Assembly: GCA_035575515.1 (NCBI GenBank)
Contig: DATLXU010000101.1
Coordinates: 1 to 64,000, forward strand
DNA: 64,000 nucleotides
DNA from: DATLXU01 sp035575515
GTDB taxonomy: Bacteria; Acidobacteriota; Blastocatellia; UBA7656
Direction: 5' to 3'
Shown here: positions 9,053-18,221 of the stretch, one piece after another
How positions within the stretch are numbered: the stretch's first letter is position 1
Layout: every line of letters starts with the position of its first letter
Made by a program: the position numbers and the translations under genes
Notes under the pieces: generated by a model
The model's input: the letters and a program-made list of their open reading frames with translations, nothing else
What the model was told of the DNA's origin: nothing
Database searches by the model: none

Positions 9053-9055
9053 ACA

Positions 9056-9129
9056 AAGAGGCAAGAGGCAAAAGCAAAAGTGGTTGAAGCCAAGAAGCTA
9101 ATCTTTCACTTTTACCTTTTACCCTCTTA
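9056..9129. repeat. foldback repeat, GGCAAAAG-word family
   Basis: The left arm, 9057-9082, contains GAGGCAAGAGGCAAAAGC. The right arm, 9108-9128, contains CACTTTTACCTTTTACCCTC. It sits between two convergent genes, and its right edge supplies the stop codon (9127-9129) of the TPR gene on the other strand. It may serve as a bidirectional terminator. Confidence 0.65.
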
Positions 9130-12100
9130 ATCTCCTTCGGCTTCGCGCTGAGCGCGGCGAGGTCGCGTAGCTCTCTGCGGCTCGCTGAGCGCCTGCGGCT
9201 CGGCTTCGATGGGCGAAGCTGCTTCAGAGTTTTTCGCGTCCGTCGCGGCAGGAGCTTGTCGAAGCGCAGCGCCAAGCTCTTCGGCAATGGCTTCGCTGCG
9301 ACGCGCCTGCTTCGCTTCTGAGGCATGCCCGTCGCGGTCCGCGCTCGTGGCCATCTCCTTTTGTCCGGGCGTGCGTTGGCGCACTGCGATTGAATACTCC
9401 TCATTCGCCGCTTCGATGTTACCTATCGAGTAGAGCGCGCGACCCAGATCCTGATGCGCCTCAGGGTAATACCCGCCGCGCTGCTCTATCGCCTTGCGAT
9501 AGGCTCCCACAGCCTGTTCCGTGTTGCGTATGCGAACGTGAGCCAGCCCCATGTGATAATAGGCTTCGGGATAGACTCCGCCCGACTGCTCGATTGCTGT
9601 CTGGTAAGAATCAATTGCGGATTGCGAATCGCCCTGTCGCGCAAGCAACAGCCCCATCTGAAAATGCGCTTCGGGGAATACGCCTCCCTGCTGCTCGATT
9701 GCCTGTTTCAATTCCGCCATTGCTTCGCTGTAATGACCTGCGCGAATCAACGCGCGGCCAAGCTCATAATGAGCGCGCGGGAAAATATTTCCTCGCTGCT
9801 CAATCGCCGTGCGGAACTCGGCAATGGCCCGCTCGCTTTGGCCTATGTCATAAAGCACACGGCCAAGATCGAGATGCGCTTCGGGAAATGACGCAGCGCG
9901 CCCTGCTCCAGATTGTCGTTCGCGCTGCGACTCGGAAGCCGCAGGCTTCACGGACGCGAGCATCTGAGTTTTTGCAGGAGAAGCTGTCTGTTCGGATCCG
10001 AGCAGAGCCTCGAGTTGTTCGGCTTCGAGAGCCTTTGTGGTCGCATCGCCACGCGGAGAACCCGCTGTAGCGGGTCGCGTCACTGCGCCTCGCATCGCCC
10101 CGTCGCCCTCGCGTTGAGCGATGGCCGTTTCAAACTCGACCCGCGCTTCTTCCAGCATGCCGCTCTCGTAAAGCGCGCGGCCAAGATTGCGATGCGCTTC
10201 AGCGTCGTTCCCGGCTCGAAGTTCAAGCGCCGTGCGGAACTCATTAATGGCTTGCTCAAGCTCGCCCCGCCCGTACAGCACAAGGCCGAGATCGTGATGA
10301 GCGTCAGCCGCAGTGTCGCCCTGACTTATGGCGCGACCGAGCGAATCAGCCGCGCGGTCGAGGTCGCCAAGCCGCGCGAGCGCGTTTCCGAGATTGCGAT
10401 AAGCGTCGGGGAAGTTGCCGCGCTGCTGCTCGATTGCCGTCTCGTAAGCCCGAACAGACTCTTCAATCTCGCCGCGCGCGTAGAGCGCGTTGCCGAGGTT
10501 ATAATATGCTTCGGCGTATCGCCCGCGCCGCTGCTCAATCGCCGTGCGATAAGCAATAATCGCTTCGTCAATCTCGCCCAGATCATAAAGCGTGACGCCG
10601 AGATTGTGCCACGCCGCAGGGAAACCTTCCTTGAACAACTCGGTCGCGCGACGAAAGCTCACCGCAGCGTCTTCGAGCGCGCCGCCTTCGTAAAGCGCAA
10701 GCCCTAGATCGTGATGCGCAAGCGCGTAGTCGCTTCGCTGCTCTATCGCCGCGCGATAAGATGCAATCGCTGCGTCGAGATCGCCCATATCATAGAAGAC
10801 GCGGCCCAGATCGCGGTGCGCTTCCGCAAGTCGCGGGTTTGCTGTGATGCTGCGGCTGAGCGCAGCCATCGCAGCGTCGAGGTCGCCCATCTCGTAAAGC
10901 GCGCGGCCCAATCGGTGATGCGCTTCGGGGAATTCGTCGCCGTGCTCGCTTATGACTTTCTCGCACGTTTCGACCACGCCCGCGAGATCGCCGTAATCGT
11001 AAAGCGAGCGCGCGAGGTCGAGATAGGCTTCGGGAAACACGGGCTGCTGCTGGACCGCGCGGCGAAGCTCGCGGATTGATTCTTCAAGCTCGCCCGATTG
11101 ATAGAGCGCAACGCCCAGACGATGATGCGCCCACGACAGCTCATCGTTGAGTGCGAGCGCGCGGCGCAGTTCCTTGATTGACTCTTCTAGCTGGCCTGTC
11201 TCAAGCAGCGCCGCCCCAAGACTATAGTGCGCAGCCGGAAAGTTTTCGTTTTCAGCAAGCGCATTTCGATAGGCGGTGATTGCCTGACCGAGCTGGCCAA
11301 TGCGAGCGTGCGCGAGTCCGAGACTGTAATGGGCTTCCGGGTATGGGCCTTTCCGATTTTCAATCGCGCTGCGGTAAGCGCCGATGGCGTTCTCGACTTC
11401 GCCCTTCGCGTTATAAGCAGTGCCGAGCCAGAAGTATGCTTCTGCGAAATCCTTGGACAGATCAATCGCCTTGCGCTGCGCGCCGATGGATTCTTCGAGC
11501 TGGCCCTTGCTGAAGTAAGCGAGTCCGAGATCGTGATAGGCTTCCGCAAATTCGCCGTCGCGCTGATCAACCGCTGTTCGCAAAGCCGAGATCGCGCCGT
11601 CGAGGTCGCCCGTGCGGTAAAGCGTGCGGCCAAGATTGCGATAAGCGCGCGGAAAAACGGGCTGCTGTTTAATCGCTTCGCGAAACTCCGCGATGGCTTC
11701 GTCTAAAACGCCGAGATCAGCAAGCGCGAGTCCGAGATTGTGATGAGCTTTTGCGAAATCGCCGCCGCGCTGTTGAATCGCCGTTCGGAACGAGCCTACG
11801 GACTCCTTGAGGCTGCCGCTTTGATAGAGCGCGAATCCCAGATCGTGATGCGCTTCGGGGAAGTTCTCGTTTTGCGAGATGGCCATGCGGAATGAATCAG
11901 TCGCCTTATCGAGTTTCCCTTCTGCAAAGTAGATGCGGCCAAGCTCGTAATGAGCATCAGGGAAATTTCCGCCGCGCAGTTCTATCGCCGCATTGAACTC
12001 TTCTGCCGCCGCCTGCGCCTCGCCCAGGTTGTAGAGCGCAAGCCCCAGATCATAATGAGCGCGCGGAAAGAGCGGGTTCTGCTCAAGGGCTTTGCGAAAC

Positions 12101-13020
12101 GCGGTGATTGCTTCCGAGAGATTGCCCTGACGCGAGAGCGCAACGCCGAGATTATGATAAGCCCAAGGGTAATAATCGCGCTGCTTGATTGCCGTGCGAT
12201 ATGCTTCGATTGCTTCAGCGAGATTTCCTTGACGAGCGAGCGAGCGGCCAAGCGCGTAATGAGCTTCGGGATAAACAGGCTGCTCAGCGATTGCGGCGCG
12301 GGCTTCAGCGATTGCTTCATCCAATCGGCCAAGTCCAAACAGCGCGCGGCTCAATTCAAAGTGAGCCTGCGGGAATCGCGCGTGCCGCTGTGAAATCGCT
12401 TCGCGCATAGCTGTGATTGCGCCTTCGAGATCGCCTTTCTCGATCAGCACGCGGCCAAGCTCGAATTGAGTGTCGGGATAGCTGCCGTGTCGCTGAGTGA
12501 GAGCTTTGCGAAAAGCGTCCGCCGCGCGGTCTAGGTCGCCAAGCCGCGCGTAAGCGACGCCGAGGTTGTGCCACGCTTTCGGGAATTCGCCGTTGCGCTG
12601 CTCGATTGCGCGAGTGAATGCGTCAACCGCTTCGTCGAAATCGCCGCGACGAAGAAGCGCAAGCCCCAGATTTTGATAAGCCCAAGGGTGATTGCCGCCG
12701 CGCTGTTCGATGGCCTTTCGATAAGCGTCAATGGCTTCGACGTACTGGCCGCGACGGGCGAGCGTAAGTCCGAGGCTGTAGTAAGCGTCAGGGTTATCGG
12801 GCTGCTGCTCGATTGATGTGCGCAGCGCTTCAATCGCGCCGTCCATGTCGCCTACGTCTAAGAGCGCGCGGGCGAGTTGATAATGAGCGCGGGGAAAATT
12901 CCCTTGCCGCATCTCGATTGCGAGGCGAAAACTGTTTATCGCTTCGTCGAGCCAGCCCTTGTTGTAAAAGATGAGACCTTTATCGAGGTACTGCTGCGCG
13001 GTGTTGAGGGAACTGCTCAT
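9127..13020 (-). CDS. giant TPR-repeat protein (about 33 TPRs)
   Basis: A 1297-residue protein consisting almost wholly of tetratricopeptide repeats. I count about 33 copies of the helix-A signature A[HY]xxLGxAL, preceded in most copies by an [FY]P.AH/Y turn and followed by GxLxEAIxxYRxAIEQ. Many units are 36-37 residues rather than 34 because of inserts such as RGG or RNGE in the loop. No signal peptide or membrane segment is present, so a cytosolic scaffold is likely. Between repeats 28 and 29 lies a roughly 70-residue low-complexity linker (ATRPATAGSPRGD...), and the last about 90 residues are an Ala/Glu/Arg-rich tail. Start 13020 has an AGGAG site 9 bases upstream. No catalytic domain is visible; the partner is unknown. 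Confidence 0.9.
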   Translation of the reverse strand: MSSSLNTAQQYLDKGLIFYNKGWLDEAINSFRLAIEMRQGNFPRAHYQLARALLDVGDMDGAIEALRTSIEQQPDNPDAYYSLGLTLARRGQYVEAIDAYRKAIEQRGGNHPWAYQNLGLALLRRGDFDEAVDAFTRAIEQRNGEFPKAWHNLGVAYARLGDLDRAADAFRKALTQRHGSYPDTQFELGRVLIEKGDLEGAITAMREAISQRHARFPQAHFELSRALFGLGRLDEAIAEARAAIAEQPVYPEAHYALGRSLARQGNLAEAIEAYRTAIKQRDYYPWAYHNLGVALSRQGNLSEAITAFRKALEQNPLFPRAHYDLGLALYNLGEAQAAAEEFNAAIELRGGNFPDAHYELGRIYFAEGKLDKATDSFRMAISQNENFPEAHHDLGFALYQSGSLKESVGSFRTAIQQRGGDFAKAHHNLGLALADLGVLDEAIAEFREAIKQQPVFPRAYRNLGRTLYRTGDLDGAISALRTAVDQRDGEFAEAYHDLGLAYFSKGQLEESIGAQRKAIDLSKDFAEAYFWLGTAYNAKGEVENAIGAYRSAIENRKGPYPEAHYSLGLAHARIGQLGQAITAYRNALAENENFPAAHYSLGAALLETGQLEESIKELRRALALNDELSWAHHRLGVALYQSGELEESIRELRRAVQQQPVFPEAYLDLARSLYDYGDLAGVVETCEKVISEHGDEFPEAHHRLGRALYEMGDLDAAMAALSRSITANPRLAEAHRDLGRVFYDMGDLDAAIASYRAAIEQRSDYALAHHDLGLALYEGGALEDAAVSFRRATELFKEGFPAAWHNLGVTLYDLGEIDEAIIAYRTAIEQRRGRYAEAYYNLGNALYARGEIEESVRAYETAIEQQRGNFPDAYRNLGNALARLGDLDRAADSLGRAISQGDTAADAHHDLGLVLYGRGELEQAINEFRTALELRAGNDAEAHRNLGRALYESGMLEEARVEFETAIAQREGDGAMRGAVTRPATAGSPRGDATTKALEAEQLEALLGSEQTASPAKTQMLASVKPAASESQRERQSGAGRAASFPEAHLDLGRVLYDIGQSERAIAEFRTAIEQRGNIFPRAHYELGRALIRAGHYSEAMAELKQAIEQQGGVFPEAHFQMGLLLARQGDSQSAIDSYQTAIEQSGGVYPEAYYHMGLAHVRIRNTEQAVGAYRKAIEQRGGYYPEAHQDLGRALYSIGNIEAANEEYSIAVRQRTPGQKEMATSADRDGHASEAKQARRSEAIAEELGAALRQAPAATDAKNSEAASPIEAEPQALSEPQRATRPRRAQREAEGD

Positions 13021-13289
13021 AAGATTACTCCTGAGAGATTAAGACGTTTGACGCTCAAAAGAACGCCTGCAACTCGCGCTTGATCTGGTGAGGAGATTCG
13101 CCAGCAAACCCGCCGGGCGCGGTGCCGATCATCTACCGGCGCGAAGATTATCACCCTGCGGGCCGATTGCTCAAGCTGTTTTTGATTTTATCACGCGAGA
13201 TTTAAACGACACTATAGCTGAACATAAAGAAAGATGCAGAGGTGATGGCAGGAATCTATCTGAGTTCATCTGCGCGCTTGTATCGGTGT
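13021..13289. other. intergenic region upstream of the TPR gene
   Basis: 269 bases with no gene. It must hold the minus-strand promoter of the TPR gene and the 3' end of the nfnB transcript. I see only a weak CGCAGAGA-type word pair (GATGCAGAGG near 13230 and TCATCTGCG near 13268) that may be another decayed hairpin repeat, and no convincing -35/-10 pair. Confidence 0.3.
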
Positions 13290-14726
13290 TTATCTTTTTC
13301 GCGGGCTGCTTTTCTTCAGGTACTTGTCAATTGCGCGGGCGGCTCGCTTGCCATCGCCCATCGCCAGAATAACAGTCGAGCCGCCGCGCACTACGTCGCC
13401 GCCTGCGAACACGCCCGCGCGGCTCGTCATCTGAACGTCGTCCGTTATGATATTGCCCCACTTGTTCGTTTCAAGTCCCGGTGTGGTTGATTGAACGAGC
13501 GGGTTCGGCCCCTGCCCTACGGCGACTATCACCGTGTCAACGTCGAACGTGTGCTCCGTGCCTTTAATCATAATCGGCCTTCGACGGCCACTTTCGTCAG
13601 GCTCGCCCAACTCCATCTTCACTAACTCCATGCCAGCGACCCAGCCGCTCGTGTTGCCAAAGAATCGAACCGGCGTTGTCAAAAAGCGAAACTCGACGCC
13701 TTCTTCCATCGCGTGCTCGACCTCTTCGGCGCGGGCCGGCACTTCGGCGCGCGAGCGGCGATAGATGATGTAAACCTTTTCAGGCCCAAGCCTCAGCGCA
13801 ACCCTCGCCGCATCCATCGCGGTGTTTCCTGCGCCGAGCACCGCAACCGTCTTTCCGACTTTGACGGGCGTGTCGTATTCGGGGAACTTGTAAGCCTTCA
13901 TAAGATTCACGCGAGTCAAAAACTCGTTTGCCGAATAGATGCCCGCGAGGTTTTCGCCCGGCAGGTTCATGAAGTATGGCAGGCCCGCGCCCGTCGCCAA
14001 AAAGACCGCGTCGTAGCCTTCTTCGTCAAACAACTCGTCAACGGTTTCGGTCTTGCCCACGACGAAGCTCGTTTGAAACTCGACGCCTATGTTTTCGAGT
14101 TGGCGAATCTCCGTCGTGACTATGCTCTTGGGCAATCGAAATTCAGGTATGCCGTACACGAGCACACCACCAAGTTTGTGCAATGCTTCAAAGACTGTGA
14201 CCCGATGGCCCATGCGCGCGAGGTCGCCTGCAGCCGTAAGCGAAGCCGGGCCAGAGCCGACGAGCGCGACTCGATAGCGAGTGCGCGGCGCGATGTATGG
14301 AGTCTTGAAAGCGTTTCGATCAATCTCGAAATCCGATACGAATCTTTCAAGCCGACCTATGCCGACCGGTGTGCCTTTGATTGCGTTGACGCAGCGCGCT
14401 TCGCATTGATCTTCCTGCTGGCAGACGCGGCCACAGATTGCGGGCAGGCTGTTTTTCTCGCGGATGATGTGCGCGGCTTCCGCATAGTCGCGTCTGAGGA
14501 TCGCGTTGATGAAATGCGGGATGTTTATCTCGACAGGACAGCCAGCAATGCAGGTCGGATTCTTGCAGTTGATGCAACGCTGCGCTTCGAGCAAGGCTTG
14601 CTCTTCGGTGAACCCAAGCGCGACTTCGCAAAAATTGCGGCGGCGGATTATCGCCTCTTGACACGGCATCTGCTGGCGCGGAGTCTTCGGCGTCCGCTTG
14701 ATTTTGACTTCCTGTTCGCTTGCCAA
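13290..14726 (-). CDS. nfnB: NfnB / GltD-like flavoprotein, large subunit of NAD(P)H:ferredoxin oxidoreductase
   Basis: 478-residue FAD- and NADPH-binding iron-sulfur flavoprotein of the glutamate-synthase-small-subunit family. The N-terminus carries Cys motifs for two [4Fe-4S] clusters (CINCKNPTCIAGCPV and CGRVCQQEDQCEARC). It is followed by an FAD Rossmann motif (VGSGPASLTAAGDLA), an NADPH site (VLGAGNTAMDAARVALR) and the FAD-closing GVFAGGDVVRG. No glutamate-synthase large subunit is nearby. The partner 12 bases upstream is an FNR-like subunit, the arrangement of NfnAB (electron-bifurcating) and of SudAB sulfide dehydrogenase; sequence alone cannot separate these. The start is TTG at 14726, chosen for the GAGGAGG seven bases upstream. 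It acts in the cytosol. Confidence 0.85.
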   Translation of the reverse strand: MASEQEVKIKRTPKTPRQQMPCQEAIIRRRNFCEVALGFTEEQALLEAQRCINCKNPTCIAGCPVEINIPHFINAILRRDYAEAAHIIREKNSLPAICGRVCQQEDQCEARCVNAIKGTPVGIGRLERFVSDFEIDRNAFKTPYIAPRTRYRVALVGSGPASLTAAGDLARMGHRVTVFEALHKLGGVLVYGIPEFRLPKSIVTTEIRQLENIGVEFQTSFVVGKTETVDELFDEEGYDAVFLATGAGLPYFMNLPGENLAGIYSANEFLTRVNLMKAYKFPEYDTPVKVGKTVAVLGAGNTAMDAARVALRLGPEKVYIIYRRSRAEVPARAEEVEHAMEEGVEFRFLTTPVRFFGNTSGWVAGMELVKMELGEPDESGRRRPIMIKGTEHTFDVDTVIVAVGQGPNPLVQSTTPGLETNKWGNIITDDVQMTSRAGVFAGGDVVRGGSTVILAMGDGKRAARAIDKYLKKSSPRKR

Positions 14727-14738
14727 TTTGTAGCCTCC

Positions 14739-15593
14739 TCAAACCAGTCCTTCATACTTTGCCGTTTGCGCGGCCTGAAAACGTTCCATCGCCTCGCGCT
14801 CCTGCTCGGCGTAAGCGCGGTTGCGCATTATCAGCGTGTCGAAATCAACTTCGTGCGCGTCGAACTCTGGCCCGTCAACGCAGGCGAATTTTGTCTTGCC
14901 GCCGACTATCACGCGGCAGCCTCCGCACATTCCCGTGCCGTCAATCATCACAGGGTTGAGGCTAACGAATGTTTTGATCTTGTTAGGCTCGGTGAGCTTG
15001 GCGACGGCGCGCATCATCGGCATAGGGCCAATCGCGTAGATACAATCAATTCTGATTCCCTGCTCGATCAAATCCTGAAGCGGCAGAGTGACAAGCCCAT
15101 GAATGCCGTAGCTGCCATCGTCTGTCACGAGATAAAGCTCGTCACTCGTCTGCCTCATCTCGTTTTCGAGTATGAGCAGGTTCGCGCTGCGCGCGCCGAT
15201 GATTGAGATGACTCGATTGCCCGCATCTTTCAAGGCTCTCGCGATTGGCAATACTTCCGCAGCCCCAACGCCGCCGCCGATGCAGACGACTGTGCCAAAG
15301 TTATCAATCGGCGTAGGATGGCCGAGCGGACCGATAACGTCTGCGAGCAAATCGCCTGCGCGAAGCGAGTTCAACAGGTGCGTGGTCTTGCCGATGCTTT
15401 GAACGATGAGCGTGATCGTTCCTCGCTCAATGTCAGAATCAACGATGGTCAACGGAATGCGCTCGCCGTATTCGTTGGCGCGCACGATGACGAAGTTCCC
15501 GGCTTTTCTCTTTCTGGCGATCTTCGGTGCTTCAATTACGAATCGCCCGATGTTTTCAGCGATGGTCTTCTTTTCAATTATCAGGTTGGGCAT
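14739..15593 (-). CDS. nfnA: NfnA / SudB-like FAD-NAD binding subunit with [2Fe-2S] cluster
   Basis: 284-residue ferredoxin-NADP reductase-type subunit, related to dihydroorotate dehydrogenase electron-transfer subunits. The FAD region has the RxxSxxxS-type position around ANEYGERIPLTI. There is a nucleotide-binding glycine motif CIGGGVGAAEVLPIAR, and a C-terminal cysteine cluster GTGMCGGCRV...FACVDGPEFDAHEVD that would hold a [2Fe-2S] centre. The start at 15593 (MPNLIIEKKT) has GAGAGGTGG upstream; an in-frame ATG further upstream lacks this. First gene of a two-gene operon with nfnB. It should pass electrons between NADH, ferredoxin and NADPH. A strong inverted repeat lies in its promoter region. 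Confidence 0.85.
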   Translation of the reverse strand: MPNLIIEKKTIAENIGRFVIEAPKIARKRKAGNFVIVRANEYGERIPLTIVDSDIERGTITLIVQSIGKTTHLLNSLRAGDLLADVIGPLGHPTPIDNFGTVVCIGGGVGAAEVLPIARALKDAGNRVISIIGARSANLLILENEMRQTSDELYLVTDDGSYGIHGLVTLPLQDLIEQGIRIDCIYAIGPMPMMRAVAKLTEPNKIKTFVSLNPVMIDGTGMCGGCRVIVGGKTKFACVDGPEFDAHEVDFDTLIMRNRAYAEQEREAMERFQAAQTAKYEGLV

Positions 15594-15658
15594 CAACCAC
15601 CTCTCGCTTGATAAGAACTCACACCAACACTTTATAGTGTCATTGAGACGAGAGGCTA

Positions 15659-15692
15659 TGACTGCTGTCACGATGCGTTGTGACAGCAGTCA
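15659..15692. promoter_or_regulatory. perfect 13-bp inverted repeat, operator-like
   Basis: TGACTGCTGTCAC (15659-15671), an 8-base spacer GATGCGTT, then GTGACAGCAGTCA (15680-15692). It lies between divergent nfnA and the peptidase gene, 66 bases upstream of the nfnA start. On the nfnA strand a TATAAA occurs between it and the start codon, placing the repeat at a typical upstream operator position. There is no run of T after it, so a terminator is unlikely. Confidence 0.6.
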
Positions 15693-15772
15693 CAGGCGAT
15701 TGCTGATTTCGCGGAACAAATCTGGCAAGGTGACGTGTAGGATGAATTGATGCGCAGAAAGCGAGACAAGCT

Positions 15773-16849
15773 ATGAGATTTCAAAGTCGCCATCTGGTTG
15801 CTGTTACGATTGCGTCTCTTTTTCTTTCAATCTTCGCCTTCTCGCAAGCTCCTGCAAGCCAACCCGCGCTCGACGTGCGAGTGGTGACCGATGAAGCCGA
15901 TGCGGCGCTGATGATTCTCAACAAAAAGAGGGAGGGACAACCGATTCAAGAAGCGGACTGGCAGCGGTTGTTTTCAAGCGAAGGATACAGGCGGCTCAAG
16001 AAGCGCGAAGCCGAGATGAAGCGCGCCTTCACCGATGAAGAATTCAAGGCATTCATCTTGTCCGACGCGCTCGCCGAAAAGGCAAAGGCTATCGAAGAGA
16101 CGCTGAATAATTGGAAACGCGCAGACGCGACGGCAAGCGCGCGGCTGGCGCTGGCTTACTTGCCGAAAGGGGCGCGCATCAGGGCCAAGATTTACCCGGT
16201 CATCAAGCCGCGCGAAAACAGCTTCGTCTTTGAAGTGAAGACCGACCCGGCCATTTTTTTGTACATTGATCCGAGCAAGACAAAAGAGCAGTTCGAGAAC
16301 ATGCTCGCGCACGAGCTTCACCACATCGGATTCGCCGCTGGTTGCGAGCCTCGCGAGAAATCTGTCGAGTCGAGCAGTTTGCCGTCAAACCTTAAAACTA
16401 TTCTTGATTGGATGAGCGCGTTTGGAGAAGGCGCGGCGATGCTTGCGGCGGCGGGCGGCCCTGACGCTCACCCGCATGCGACAAGCTCTGCCGAAGACCG
16501 CGCGCGATGGGACCGCGACGTGGCAAACTTCAATCAGGACCTGAAGAAAGTAGAAAAGTTCTTCCTCGACATTTTAGAAAAACGGCTCGTGAAAGAAGAT
16601 GAAGTCGCCCAAGCCGGTTATTCTTTCTTCGGCGTTCAAGGCCCATGGTATACGGTCGGGTGGAAGATGGCTGTCGTGATCGAAAAGACTTATGGGCGGG
16701 CCAGGTTGATTGACTCTTTATGCGACCGGCGAATGTTGCTTGCGACTTACAACGGCGCGGCTGAAAAGTATAATCGCCAAACAGGCGAGCATCTCGCGCT
16801 ATGGTCGCCGCAACTCATCGAGGCCCTTACGAAAGCCGAGAAGAAATAA
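15773..16849 (+). CDS. secreted putative zinc peptidase (DUF5700-like)
   Basis: 358-residue exported protein. It has a signal peptide (LVAVTIASLFLSIFAFSQA). A zinc-peptidase HExxH motif occurs in MLAHELHHIGF (near residue 180), with a conserved acidic/glycine segment GEGAAMLAAAGGPDAH about 45 residues later that could supply the third ligand Glu. The overall pattern matches the DUF5700 family of putative Zn-dependent proteases found in Acidobacteria and Bacteroidetes; the substrate is unknown. It is transcribed away from nfnAB and converges on pntB, whose stop lies one base beyond its own. Confidence 0.75.
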   Translation: MRFQSRHLVAVTIASLFLSIFAFSQAPASQPALDVRVVTDEADAALMILNKKREGQPIQEADWQRLFSSEGYRRLKKREAEMKRAFTDEEFKAFILSDALAEKAKAIEETLNNWKRADATASARLALAYLPKGARIRAKIYPVIKPRENSFVFEVKTDPAIFLYIDPSKTKEQFENMLAHELHHIGFAAGCEPREKSVESSSLPSNLKTILDWMSAFGEGAAMLAAAGGPDAHPHATSSAEDRARWDRDVANFNQDLKKVEKFFLDILEKRLVKEDEVAQAGYSFFGVQGPWYTVGWKMAVVIEKTYGRARLIDSLCDRRMLLATYNGAAEKYNRQTGEHLALWSPQLIEALTKAEKK

Positions 16850-16850
16850 A

Positions 16851-18221
16851 TCAAGCCTGTTGCACGGCTTCTATCAGTTTAATCAACGAAGCCTTCGCGT
16901 CGCCGTACAACATTCCAGTGTTCGATTTGAAGAAGAGCGGGTTCTCGATCCCCGCAAAGCCCTTGCCTTTTCCTCGCTTCAAAACAACAACAGACTTCGC
17001 GCGGTCAACTTCGAGGATAGGCATTCCGGCAATCGGGCTGCGGGGATTGTCGCGCGCGTCGGGGTTCACAACATCGTTCGCTCCGATGATTACTGCAACG
17101 TCTGTCGAAGGGAACTCAGGGTTGATCTGCTCTAGGTCGTAAAGCGACGAGTAAGGCACGTTGGCTTCCGCAAGCAGCACGTTCATGTGGCCGGGCATGC
17201 GACCTGCCACAGGGTGAATCGCATACTTCACCGTGACGCCGCGCGATTCGAGCAGGCTGCCAAGCTCACGGACCTGATGCTGCGCCTGAGCGGTCGCCAT
17301 TCCGTAACCGGGCACGAAGATAACTTTGCCAGCGTATGCGAGCTGCACCGCAACATCTTCGACGTTCACCTCGCGCATCTCGCCCTGCGCCTGCGAAGTG
17401 CCTGCGTCCGACACGCTGCCGAACGCGCCGAACAGGACGTTGTTAATCGAGCGGTTCATCGCGCGGCACATCAGTATCGAAAGAATGAATCCCGAAAAGC
17501 CGTCGAGCGTGCCCGCGATTATCAAGACGTTGTTTGAAATCGCAAAGCCCGTCGCCGCCGCCGCAAGCCCCGCGTATGAATTCATCAGCGACATCACTAC
17601 GGGCATATCAGCCGCGCCAATCGGCAGCACAAGCAGAATGCCGAACAGGTAAGACAACCCGACCATCACATAAAACCAGACGGTCGCAGTCGGCACGATG
17701 ATGAGATAAATGAATATGCCGACGGTCACGGTGAAAAGCGATATGTTAAAAACGTTCTGACCTTTGTAAACGATGGGCGTGCCGCGAACTAGATCTTGCA
17801 ATTTCGCAAAAGCCATCAGGCTGCCTGTGACGGTGAGGCTTCCGAGCAGGACTTCAAAACATAGCGCGGTCATCTTGACGCGGCCAAGCTGATCGCCAAG
17901 CCGGTAGTATTCCGATATGCCGACGAGCGACGCGGCCAGCGCGCCGAACGCATGCGAGAGAGCGGTTCGTTGAGGCATTGCCGTCATCGGAACCCAAATC
18001 GAAATCGCGCCGCCGATGAGCGAGCCGATGACCAGTCCCACGATTATCAATTCGTAGCTGACGATTTCGTGATGGAGCAATGTGCCGACGATGGCGAAAA
18101 ACATTCCGACTTCGGCGAGGAACATTCCGCGCCGCGCTGTTTCAGGATGGCTCAGCCCCTTGAGGCCGAAGATGAATAGGACTGATGCAAGCAGGTAGGT
18201 GAACTCGATGAAGTAATTCAT
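16851..18221 (-). CDS. pntB: proton-translocating NAD(P) transhydrogenase, beta subunit
   Basis: 456-residue inner-membrane subunit. About eight to nine hydrophobic helices fill residues 1-270, then a cytosolic dIII domain binds NADP(H): VPGYGMATAQAQH, RMPGHMNVLLAEA, the GANDVVNP segment and KRGKGKGFAGIENPLF are all textbook PntB motifs. The enzyme couples inward proton flow to hydride transfer from NADH to NADP+. The ATG at 18221 overlaps the stop of pntAB by four bases, indicating translational coupling. Third gene of pntAA-pntAB-pntB. Confidence 0.97.
   Translation of the reverse strand: MNYFIEFTYLLASVLFIFGLKGLSHPETARRGMFLAEVGMFFAIVGTLLHHEIVSYELIIVGLVIGSLIGGAISIWVPMTAMPQRTALSHAFGALAASLVGISEYYRLGDQLGRVKMTALCFEVLLGSLTVTGSLMAFAKLQDLVRGTPIVYKGQNVFNISLFTVTVGIFIYLIIVPTATVWFYVMVGLSYLFGILLVLPIGAADMPVVMSLMNSYAGLAAAATGFAISNNVLIIAGTLDGFSGFILSILMCRAMNRSINNVLFGAFGSVSDAGTSQAQGEMREVNVEDVAVQLAYAGKVIFVPGYGMATAQAQHQVRELGSLLESRGVTVKYAIHPVAGRMPGHMNVLLAEANVPYSSLYDLEQINPEFPSTDVAVIIGANDVVNPDARDNPRSPIAGMPILEVDRAKSVVVLKRGKGKGFAGIENPLFFKSNTGMLYGDAKASLIKLIEAVQQA

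Noticed and set aside
9390..10707. Overlapping + strand open frames of 226 and 264 codons opposite the TPR gene
   Set aside because: The repetitive TPR coding sequence produces repetitive antisense frames; no ribosome sites or protein-like domains.
13290..14726. Glutamate synthase small subunit (gltD)
   Set aside because: No large subunit is present and the immediate partner is an FNR-like NfnA/SudB subunit, so an NAD(P)H:ferredoxin or sulfide-dehydrogenase-type role fits better.
13713..15206. 497-codon open frame on the + strand opposite nfnB/nfnA
   Set aside because: It is entirely antisense to two genes with clear iron-sulfur and flavin motifs, and its translation has no recognisable domain. 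GC-rich codon bias in the real genes leaves the opposite frame open.
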